Assembly: GCA_964449985.1 (NCBI GenBank)
Contig: CAYVCG010000001.1
Location: 1-64,000, forward strand
Length of the DNA stretch: 64,000 nt
Source of the DNA: CAYVCG01 sp964449985
Lineage (GTDB): Bacteria; Bacillota; Clostridia; Lachnospirales; WRAX01
Direction: 5' to 3'
Shown here one piece after another: positions 55,144 to 62,811 of this stretch. The notes beneath the pieces are model-generated. The model saw only the letters and a program-made list of their open reading frames with translations, did no database searches and was not told the origin of the DNA. A program made the translations under genes and the position numbers. How positions within the stretch are numbered: the stretch's first letter is position 1; the number at the start of each line of letters is the position of its first letter.

Positions 55144-56070
55144 TCAAATAAGCATTGTGACAGGCTTTAAAAACAACTCGCCTTGATCGTCAATCGTTTT
55201 ATAAACGCCAACGATGTTCCCCTCATGATCATATACAGCAATATTTTCTTCCCCGGTTATTAAATCGCTTCTGTCTGCATAGCTTGCGGCTATTTTATTG
55301 CCGTTATAAAGATATTTATGGGCTTGCTGCGAAACGATAACCTTTTTATAATCCGAAAGAATGCTTTGGAACGGCAGTATTATATTGTTTAGTTTATCTT
55401 GTTCCACAATTTCTTTAATATCGCTAAGCTTTATTGCATCAACGATATCAAACACACCTGTTCTTGTGCGCAGCAAGCTTCCCATATGAGCCCCACAGCC
55501 AAGCTTTTCGCCAATATCGCTGCATAAAGCCCTGATATATGTGCCTTTGGAGCATGTTACATCTATTTCAAATCTATCAGGCGCAGAAAAAGACACAACA
55601 TCTATTTGGCTGATGCAAACCAAGCGCTTTGGCCTCTCAATATCCTTGCCCTTCCTTGCCAAATCATAAAGCTTTTGGCCGCCTATTTTAATTGCGGAAT
55701 ACATAGGCGGCATCTGCATATATTCACCCAAAAACGAATCCACTGCCGCCTTTATTGCATCATAATCGCATGTTACGTTATTCCTCTCCAGTATTTCGCC
55801 TGTAGAGTCCTGCGTATCTGTTGTAATGCCTAAAACGACCTCAGCCTTATATTGCTTTTCGTCCGCCATTATATAATCTGCAAGGCGTGTTGCTTTTCCA
55901 AGGCATACCGGCAGAACACCTTCTGCATCAGGATCGAGTGTTCCCGTATGGCCTGCCTTAGCTCCGGTATACTTTGTTATGATAGCAACAACGTCATGTG
56001 ATGTAAATCCTTTTTCCTTATAAACGTTTATAACACCGTGAATATTGTTATTCCTGTATTTTTTAGCCAT
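55144..56070 (-). CDS. truB: tRNA pseudouridine(55) synthase
   Basis: TruB isomerises U55 in the T-loop of tRNAs. The 308-residue protein has HGVINVYKEKGFTSHDVV, then GHTGTLDPDAEGVLP with catalytic Asp46, and KGTYIRALCSDIGEKLG. The C-terminal PUA-like part (HKYLYNGNKIAASY) is present. It lies 16 bases after nrnA with its own AACC/GGAG-type ribosome site (GGAGAAACCAC). Confidence 0.96.
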   Translation of the reverse strand: MAKKYRNNNIHGVINVYKEKGFTSHDVVAIITKYTGAKAGHTGTLDPDAEGVLPVCLGKATRLADYIMADEKQYKAEVVLGITTDTQDSTGEILERNNVTCDYDAIKAAVDSFLGEYMQMPPMYSAIKIGGQKLYDLARKGKDIERPKRLVCISQIDVVSFSAPDRFEIDVTCSKGTYIRALCSDIGEKLGCGAHMGSLLRTRTGVFDIVDAIKLSDIKEIVEQDKLNNIILPFQSILSDYKKVIVSQQAHKYLYNGNKIAASYADRSDLITGEENIAVYDHEGNIVGVYKTIDDQGELFLKPVTMLI

Positions 56071-56086
56071 GTGGTTTCTCCGTTTA

Positions 56087-57088
56087 TTAATTTTTAAGAG
56101 CAGCCTTTAAAGCGTTTAGCATTGTTTCACAAGCCTGATCAACAGTTCCTAATAACGTTGCACCGGCGGCTTTTTTATGCCCTCCGCCGCCAAACATCCC
56201 AGCGACTTTGCTGACATCTATCTGCTTAGAGCGTATGCTGGCCTTTGTTATATTTTCAGGGCGTTCTGTAATAAGAAACGAAGCCTGCACTCCTCTTATG
56301 TTAAGCAAGTATTCAACAACGCCATCCAAGTCGTTGTATGTAGCGTTTGCCCTTTTCATATCTTCGATTGTTAAAAAACTATATGCAATAGGATAGCTTT
56401 CATCCAAAACAAGCCTATCCAACGCTATGCCGAATATTTTTGCTTCCTCAAAGGAATGAATCTGCATAATCTCAGTGTATATATGAGAAAAATCAATACC
56501 AAGAGCAATTAGCTCCGCAGCTATGCGCTGGGTTTTTGGGGTTGTTGAACCATGCCTAAACCCGCCCGTATCAAATATTATTCCTGTGTATATACATTCG
56601 GCTATATCCTTCGTTGGCTTAATAAACTCCGTAACAGCATCATACATTATTTCAGACGTTGAAGAAGCATCTGCCACAACAAAGTTATAATCCGCAAAGC
56701 AGACGTTGCTTATATGGTGATCAATAACTATTTTGATAGCTGTGCGTTCATAAACCTTAAATGCTTCGGACGAAAAACGGTCTACTGATGAAGTATCCAG
56801 CGCAACAAAAGCATCTCCGGATAGTTCGGAATAATCCCCGTCATAAATAAACTCGCTGCCCTTTAAAAAAGAGTATTTGCAGGAATAATTATCCAGAAGA
56901 ATCACAGGCTGTTTACCTATTTCCTTCATGCATAAAGCAAAGGCAAAACATGCCCCCACAGCGTCTCCGTCTGGGTTGATATGCCCTGCGATTATTATTT
57001 TTTTACAATCGCAGAGCGTATCCTTTAGTATTGTAAAATCATTAAAAAGGTTTTCAGGCATTGCGCGATCACTCATCCTCTTTATCAT
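56087..57088 (-). CDS. nrnA: DHH-family bifunctional oligoribonuclease / pAp phosphatase
   Basis: NrnA degrades nanoRNAs and dephosphorylates pAp. The 333-residue protein carries the DHH motifs GHINPDGDAVG, ALDTSSVDR, IDHHISN and DTGGFRHGST, and the DHHA1 end GGGHKKAAGA. It overlaps rbfA by 20 bases; ATGs at 57088, 57076 and 57061 are all possible starts. The order rbfA-nrnA-truB-ribF is standard. Confidence 0.94.
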   Translation of the reverse strand: MIKRMSDRAMPENLFNDFTILKDTLCDCKKIIIAGHINPDGDAVGACFAFALCMKEIGKQPVILLDNYSCKYSFLKGSEFIYDGDYSELSGDAFVALDTSSVDRFSSEAFKVYERTAIKIVIDHHISNVCFADYNFVVADASSTSEIMYDAVTEFIKPTKDIAECIYTGIIFDTGGFRHGSTTPKTQRIAAELIALGIDFSHIYTEIMQIHSFEEAKIFGIALDRLVLDESYPIAYSFLTIEDMKRANATYNDLDGVVEYLLNIRGVQASFLITERPENITKASIRSKQIDVSKVAGMFGGGGHKKAAGATLLGTVDQACETMLNALKAALKN

Positions 57089-57440
57089 TATGACTTTCGC
57101 CTATTTCTTTAATTATCTCGTTTATCCTTGCACTATATTCTATAGATTCATCAAGAATAAACTTAAATTCTGGCGTATTGCGCAAATTTATTCTTCGCGC
57201 TATTTCCTTCCTGATAAAGCCGGATGCATTTTTTAATATTGTCATAGCTTCCTTTTTCTGTGTCTCGTCTCCAAAAACGCTGACATAAACCTTTGTATAC
57301 GAAAGATCGTTTGTCGTTTCTGTTTTAATAACGCTTGCCATAGCGCCAATTCTTGGATCCTTGATGTCTGATCTTATGATATTTGCAACTTCTCGCATTA
57401 TTTCGTCGTTTATTCTAACCATTCTGGTGTTATTAGCCAT
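57069..57440 (-). CDS. rbfA: Ribosome-binding factor A
   Basis: RbfA helps mature the 30S subunit. The 123-residue protein has RINDEIMREVANIIRSDIKDPRIG, then YTKVYVSVFGD, and FIRKEIARRINLRNTPEF, all family signatures. The acidic tail (SHNDKEDE) encodes the start region of nrnA. It begins 15 bases after infB. Confidence 0.96.
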   Translation of the reverse strand: MANNTRMVRINDEIMREVANIIRSDIKDPRIGAMASVIKTETTNDLSYTKVYVSVFGDETQKKEAMTILKNASGFIRKEIARRINLRNTPEFKFILDESIEYSARINEIIKEIGESHNDKEDE

Positions 57441-57455
57441 TTTTACTTTGCTCCT

Positions 57456-60400
57456 TTATCTTGCCACTTCTTCTATAACATAAGCCTCAACAATATCCCC
57501 GACTTTAATATCGTTAAACTTGTTGAACAAAAGGCCGCATTCATAACCCGAGTTAACCTCTTTAACATCATCCTTAAAGCGTTTCAGAGTATCCAGCTCA
57601 CCATCGTATACTACGATATTGTCACGCATTATCCTTGTCTTTGCATTACGAACGAACTTACCGTCCGTAATATAAGAACCGCCGATAGTTCCGACGCCGG
57701 ATGCCTTAAATATCTGTCTGATCTCCGCATGGCCGATAACCTTTTCTTCATAAATCGGATCCAACATGCCTTTCATAGCAAGCTGAATATCCTCTATAGC
57801 GCTATAAATAACCCTATATAGCCTTATATCAACATCATTTTCGCCCGCTATAGCTTTAGCTGCTGGCTCGGGACGAACGTTAAATCCGATAATAATAGCT
57901 CCGGATGTTGATGCCAGCATAACGTCTGATTCGTTTATCGAACCAACACCGCCATGCAATATCCTTACCCTAACCTCTTCATTGGATAGCTTCTCCAAGC
58001 TATGGCGAACAGCCTCTACAGAACCTTGAACATCGGCCTTAACAACGATATTAAGTTCCTTAACGCTTCCTGCTTGGATCTGATTAAACAAATCATCAAG
58101 GGATACCTTATGGATTTGTGCCTTTGTCATCTCGACTCTGCCTTTTGCTACATATGCTTCTGAAACCTGCCTTGCGTGCTTCTCATTTTCCGCAACATAG
58201 AACATATCTCCAGCCTGAGGAACTTCCGACAAGCCAAGTATTTCCACAGGCATAGACGGGCCAGCCTCTTTAACCTTTTTGCCCTTGTCATCCATCATGG
58301 CTCTGATTTTACCAAAGCAACCCCCTGCGACAAGGGGATCGCCTATTTTAAGCGTTCCACTTTGAACCAGAACTGTTGCAACAGGCCCACGGCCTTTATC
58401 AAGTTGGGCTTCTATGATTGTTCCTCTTGCATTTTTATTCGGATTAGCTTTTAATTCTTTCATTTCGGCAGTTATTATTATCATTTCCAAAAGCTGGTCA
58501 ATACCAGTTTTATTCATAGCTGATACTGGAACACAAACCGTATCGCCGCCCCATTCTTCAGCAACAAGACCGTATTCTGTAAGCTCCTGCTTAACCCTAT
58601 CTGGGTTTGCGCTTGGCTTATCAATTTTGTTTATAGCAACAATTATATCAACATTGGCTGCCTTTGCATGGTTTATCGCCTCGATAGTTTGCGGCATGAC
58701 ACCATCGTCTGCTGCAACAACAAGAATAGCTATATCAGTAACCTGAGCGCCTCTCATACGCATTGCTGTAAACGCCTCATGACCGGGCGTATCAAGGAAT
58801 GCTATTACCTTTCCATTTATTTCTACGGTATATGCGCCGATATGCTGGGTTATACCGCCAGCCTCACCACTTGTTACTGCGCTGTTACGAATGGAATCCA
58901 AAAGAGACGTCTTTCCATGATCAACGTGACCCATAACAACAACAACTGGAGGACGTTCCTCTAAATCTTCCTCAGATTCCTCTTCCTCTGAGAAGTTTTC
59001 CTCAAATAAATCAACCTCAACTTCCTCTTCCACAAGGAAGTTAAAATTCTCTGCGATAGAAGAAGCCTTTTCAATATCAATTTCTTGGTTTAGTGTAAGC
59101 ATTTCGCNNNNNNNNNNNNNNNNNNNNNNNNNNNNNNNNNNNNNNNNNNNNNNNNNNNNNNNNNNNNNNNNNNNNNNNNNNNNNNNNNNNNNNNNNNNNN
59201 NNNNNNNGCGATAGAAGAAGCCTTTTCAATATCAATTTCTTGGTTTAGTGTAAGCATTTCGCCGTTTTTGATAAGGCTTTTTATAACTTCGCTTCCGGCA
59301 ATACCCATAATCTCGGCCAGCTCTTTTATTGTTAAAACAGGCGGAATCTGTATAAGTTTAGGCTCTAAATCAACAGGTGCAGGTTCTGGTTTGAGCCTAA
59401 CCGGATTCTTCAAATTCGGTCTTTCCATAGGACGCTCAGCATCTTTTGCGACCTGTTTTCTGTCGTTTTTAATCGGAGGTTTGTTGAGCCTTCTGCTGTG
59501 ATCCTTATCCGGTTTTTCGGCTGCTGTTGCGGCAGATTTATCCTTAGATTTTTCCAAAGCTTTTATCTTATCATCAATCGTTGTCGGTTTGTTGTATCCG
59601 CCTTGATGTCCTTGATATTGCCTATCTCCTTGATAAGGAGGCCTATCGCCTTGTTGGCGGCCTTGATATGACGGTCTATCGCCTTGTTGGCGATTTTGAT
59701 ACGGTGGTCTGTCGCCTTGTTGGCGATTTTGATATGGTGGTCTGTCGCCTTGTTGGCGATTTTGATACGGCGGTCTATCGCCTTGCGGACGGCCTTGATA
59801 TGGCGGTCTATCGCCTTGCGGACGGCCTTGGTATGGTGGTCTATCACCTTGCGGACGACCTTGGTATGGCGGTCTGTCGCCTTGCGGTCTGCCTTGATAT
59901 GGCGGTCTATCGCCTTGCGGTCTGCCTTGGTATGGCGGTCTATCGCCTTGCGGTCTGCCTTGGTATGGCGGTCTATCGCCTTGCGGACGACCTTGATATG
60001 GCGGTCTATCGCCTTGCGGACGACCTTGATATGGTGGTCTGTCGCCTTGTTGGTGGCCTTGATAAGGTGGTCTATCGCCTTGTTGACGGCCTTGATACGG
60101 TGGTCTATCACCTTGTTGATGGCCTTGATATGGCGGCCTATCGCCTTGTTGGCGGCCTTGATATGGCGGTCTATCCCCTTGTTGGCGTCCTTGATATGGC
60201 GGTCTATCCCCTTGTTGGCGACCTTGATATGGTGGCCTATCCCCTTGTTGGCGGCCTTGATATGGCGGTCTATCTCCTTGTTGGCGGCCTTGGTATGGCG
60301 GTCTATCATTTTGCGCATTTCCCTGCGCTTGCTCGGAAGATCCTGCTTCACGCTTTACTGCTGAAGCTGATTCACCCTCATTTTTTATTGTTATATTTTC

Positions 60401-60652
60401 ACTGCTTTTTATATTCATAGAAGTTCCTTCCATTGGTCTTTGAGATTTTATTCTTGATGAATCAGCAACACGCCCGGGCGTTTCATTTTGCTCCGGCTTA
60501 TCAAGCATCGCTGAAACCTTCTTGGCATCGTCTAAAGATACAGAGCTCATATGATTCTTAGCTTCTATGCCTATTTTAGACAATTTCTCTATCAGAGACT
60601 TGCTATTGACATTTAAGCTCTTTGCCAATTCATGCACTCTTATTTTTGACAT
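57456..60652 (-). CDS. infB: Translation initiation factor IF-2, with 11-residue repeat array and an artificial assembly gap
   Basis: IF-2 is the GTPase that brings fMet-tRNA to the ribosome. The gene is split in the assembly by 100 N (59108-59207) flanked by two identical 55-base ends. Merging them removes 155 bases and restores one open frame of 1013 residues. The N-terminal domain ([14 protein letters not shown]) is followed by about 22 tandem repeats of [11 protein letters not shown] type (about residues 115-352). Then come the conserved [12 protein letters not shown] helix pair and the G domain ([29 protein letters not shown]), and domains II-IV. The ATG at 60652 follows GGAGGTGTGTAT. 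Confidence 0.95.
59053..59107. repeat. 55-base contig-end duplicate, left side of gap
   Basis: Identical to 59208-59262. Such an exact overlap at a scaffold gap is typical of contigs ending in one shared k-mer. It is an assembly artefact, not a biological repeat. Confidence 0.85.
59108..59207. other. Assembly gap (100 N) inside infB
   Basis: Exactly 100 N, the usual arbitrary filler. Both flanks encode the same IF-2 segment ([16 protein letters not shown]). Overlap merging keeps the frame, so no sequence is likely missing. Confidence 0.9.
59208..59262. repeat. 55-base contig-end duplicate, right side of gap
   Basis: Second copy of the 59053-59107 sequence. See the gap entry. Confidence 0.85.
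59605..60310 (-). repeat. 33-base tandem repeat array coding for IF-2 linker
   Basis: About 22 units of 33 bases encode [15 protein letters not shown] 11-mers. Three sub-blocks are visible, with GRQQ/GHQQ, GRPQ and NRQQ endings, suggesting separate rounds of expansion. Synonymous changes between units show it is not a simple stutter. Because the period is a multiple of three, all six frames stay open across most of the array, giving long false ORFs. Confidence 0.9.
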
Positions 60653-60670
60653 ATACACACCTCCGTGGGT

Positions 60671-61009
60671 TTAATCAGTAATAATTTGTCCGTCCGATAA
60701 TATATCCTTTAATTTTTCTTCAATCGTCAGTGCAAAACCACTGTCCACAATCACTGCTGTAGCTCTGTTTTGCTTTCCAATAGCTTTATTCAATTCGTCC
60801 TTTTTTAAGATAATATATATCGGAACACCGTAGTAAAAGCATTTTTTGTTGAATTTACTCTTTGTATTGTCCGAAGCGTCTTCACACACAATAACAAGCC
60901 TTGCTTCTTTTGCTCTTAACGAGCGTTCGCATGTTTCCTCGCCTGTTAAAAGCTTTCCGGCCTTTTGAGCAAGGCTTAAAAGAGAAAGCAGTTTAATTTT
61001 TGCCTGCAT
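60671..61009 (-). CDS. ylxQ: L7Ae/L30e-family RNA-binding protein
   Basis: The 112-residue protein has LSLLSLAQKAGKLLTGEETC and LVIVCEDASDNTKSKFN, the L7Ae/L30e fold features, and IGKQNRATAVIVDSGFA. YlxQ-type proteins bind kink-turn RNAs; their role in the nusA-infB operon is not fully known. It overlaps ylxR by 17 bases and lies 18 bases before infB. Confidence 0.92.
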   Translation of the reverse strand: MQAKIKLLSLLSLAQKAGKLLTGEETCERSLRAKEARLVIVCEDASDNTKSKFNKKCFYYGVPIYIILKKDELNKAIGKQNRATAVIVDSGFALTIEEKLKDILSDGQIITD

Positions 61010-61268
61010 TTTCCAACTCCGTTCTTAGGTTTTCATATATTTCCGAAGGCACAGCGCATTTAAATGACCTCTCTAAACCTCTTGATTTATGCGCTTTTTC
61101 AAGGCACGATATATTTGGGCAAACATAAGCCCCACGTCCATGCTTTTTCCCTGTGAAATCAAGAGAAAACTCACCTTCATCATTATGAACTATCCTAACC
61201 AATTCCTTTTTATTTTTCATTTCCAAACATCCCGTGCATTTTCTTAAAGGTATTTTACGTGGCTTAAT
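60993..61268 (-). CDS. ylxR: YlxR (RnpM-like) RNA-binding protein, probable AUU start
   Basis: YlxR has been linked to RNase P modulation in Firmicutes. The conserved N-terminus RKIPLRKCTGCLEMK is encoded upstream of the first ATG/GTG/TTG codon in frame. Between the preceding TAA and this block no normal start exists. An ATT at 61268 lies ten bases after AAAGGAG and gives a 91-residue protein (IKPRKIPLRKC...). The GRGAYVCPN block is present. Alternatively a base error hides a normal start. Starting inside at 61226 would delete the CxxC motif and is unlikely. Confidence 0.85.
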   Translation of the reverse strand: MKPRKIPLRKCTGCLEMKNKKELVRIVHNDEGEFSLDFTGKKHGRGAYVCPNISCLEKAHKSRGLERSFKCAVPSEIYENLRTELENAGKN

Positions 61269-61316
61269 AAAAATCCAACTCCTTTAAACTATTTTAATAT
61301 TTATAACTATTCACCA

Positions 61317-62561
61317 TTATTCATTAGAGCCGTTTCCGTTTTCATAATCGCCATATCCTGCTTCTTCATAAGCGGCGCTGGCATTTTCGTAGTTATAGTC
61401 ATATTCGTAGTTTTCCGAGTATTCCCCATAGCCATAGCCACCATTATCGCCGAATGTGTTTTCAAAATAATATCCACTATCAGCATAATTAAAATAATCA
61501 GAATCATCCACAAACTGCGTTTCTCTAGCCTGTGTCTCGCTCTTTATATCTATTCTCCAACCCGTAAGCCTTGCTGCAAGCCTTGCATTTTGTCCTTCTT
61601 TACCGATAGCTAGAGAAAGCTGATGATTGGGCACGACAACCTTAGCGCTATGCTCTGCATCATTTATAGCCACAGCCAAAACATTGCTTGGGCTTAAAGC
61701 AGATGCGATGTATTGCTTCGGGTCATCACTCCAGTTTATAATATCGATCTTTTCGCCTTTAAGCTCATTAACAACAAAGTTTACCCTATAGCCGTTCTGC
61801 CCAACGCATGAGCCGACTGCATCTACATCGTTATTTTTAGAAAATACAGCAATTTTTGTTCTGGAACCTGCTTCTCTTGCAATTGACTTTATTTCCACAG
61901 TTCCGTCAAACACCTCAGGAACTTCCTGTTCGAATAGGCGTTTAACAAGATCCGGATGCGTTCTTGAAACAACAATCTGTGGGCCTTTAGGCGTTTGCTT
62001 AACTTCCACAACATAAACCTTTATGCGCTCGTTAAATATATAATCCTCACCGGGAATCTGCTCATTAGGCGTAAGCACAGCATCCGTCTTTCCCAGAGCT
62101 ATTACTATGTTTTTACGGTCGCGCCTTTGAACAATACCTGTTATAATCTCTTTTTCCTTCTGCTTATACTCGTTATACAAAAGATCCCTTTCAGCCTCAC
62201 GGAACTTTTGAACAACGACCTGTTTTGCAGTCTGAGCGGAAATACGCCCAAAATTCTTTGGAGTAACTGTTATGTCAACTGTATCTCCAACACAAAAGTT
62301 TATGTTTATCTTCTTCGCCTCATCAAGAGAGATCTCCAGATTATAATCTTCGACCTCATCAACGACCATTTTTTGCGCAAAAACCTGAACGTTGCCTGTA
62401 TCCCTGTCAATAATAACTTTAACGTTTTGCGATGTTCCAAAATTTTTCTTGCATGCTGTAACAAGAGAGGATTCTATCGCTTCAAATATTATCTCCCTAT
62501 CAATTCCCTTCTCTTTTTCGATCTGTTTTAGAGCTTCAATAATTTCCGTTCCATTATCCAT
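61317..62561 (-). CDS. nusA: Transcription termination/antitermination factor NusA with Tyr/Gly/Asn-rich tail
   Basis: NusA binds RNA polymerase and nascent RNA and modulates pausing and termination. The 414-residue protein has the N-terminal polymerase-binding domain (MDNGTEIIEALKQIEKEKGI), an S1 domain (GIVQRRDRKNIVIALG), and two KH domains (VGSCVGQNGYRVNFV, LAIGKEGQNARLAARLTGW). After the last KH, about 65 residues form an acidic, Tyr/Gly/Asn/Glu-rich tail not found in ordinary NusA. The ATG at 62561 matches the family start and follows GGGAGG. An open frame extends further upstream but is non-coding leader. Confidence 0.96.
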   Translation of the reverse strand: MDNGTEIIEALKQIEKEKGIDREIIFEAIESSLVTACKKNFGTSQNVKVIIDRDTGNVQVFAQKMVVDEVEDYNLEISLDEAKKININFCVGDTVDITVTPKNFGRISAQTAKQVVVQKFREAERDLLYNEYKQKEKEIITGIVQRRDRKNIVIALGKTDAVLTPNEQIPGEDYIFNERIKVYVVEVKQTPKGPQIVVSRTHPDLVKRLFEQEVPEVFDGTVEIKSIAREAGSRTKIAVFSKNNDVDAVGSCVGQNGYRVNFVVNELKGEKIDIINWSDDPKQYIASALSPSNVLAVAINDAEHSAKVVVPNHQLSLAIGKEGQNARLAARLTGWRIDIKSETQARETQFVDDSDYFNYADSGYYFENTFGDNGGYGYGEYSENYEYDYNYENASAAYEEAGYGDYENGNGSNE

Positions 62562-62642
62562 TTTCCAAACTACCTCCCAATGTATATAATAAAATAAACA
62601 AAATACAAAAGAAAAAATATACAGCCGGACTATAAAACATAA

Positions 62643-62668
62643 AAGAGTGGACACATTCGCCCACTCTC
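62643..62668 (-). promoter_or_regulatory. Terminator-like hairpin in the nusA leader
   Basis: On the minus strand AGAGTGG...CCACTCT forms a 7-base stem around GCGAATGTGT and is followed by TTTATGTTTTAT. It lies between the promoter and nusA, so it could be an attenuator of the operon. NusA is known to affect termination, which would allow feedback. Confidence 0.6.
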
Positions 62669-62703
62669 TCACCGACAACACACTATTAACTTTAATATAT
62701 GGT

Positions 62704-62732
62704 AGTATATCATGCATTTATGCATAATGCAA
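62704..62732 (-). promoter_or_regulatory. Sigma-A promoter of the nusA-infB operon
   Basis: On the minus strand TTGCAT (62727-62732), 17 bases, TATACT (62704-62709). The leader to nusA is about 135 bases and includes the hairpin above. Confidence 0.7.
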
Positions 62733-62811
62733 GGGTTTTGAAAAATTTGTTAAAAACTTTTCTGCATATGTCAAAGGTTTTATGCTTTGAAGTAACAAAA
62801 GTATAAATCCT

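Noticed and set aside
59053..59262. 55-base direct duplication as a real tandem duplication in infB
   Set aside because: It sits exactly at the two edges of a 100-N filler and its merging restores the frame, so it is an assembly overlap.
59605..60310. Regular repeats resembling a CRISPR array
   Set aside because: Units are directly adjacent with no unique spacers and encode a protein repeat in frame with IF-2.
59563..60420. Long open frames on both strands through the infB repeat region
   Set aside because: The 33-base period keeps all frames open. They encode monotonous repeats and have no homology pattern; only the IF-2 frame joins conserved domains on both sides.
61226..61268. TTG at 61226 as the ylxR start
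   Set aside because: It would remove the conserved RKCTGC region that is encoded just upstream in the same frame.
62562..62717. N-terminal extension of nusA by 52 residues
   Set aside because: It covers the leader hairpin and promoter-proximal region and does not resemble NusA; the family start is at 62561.
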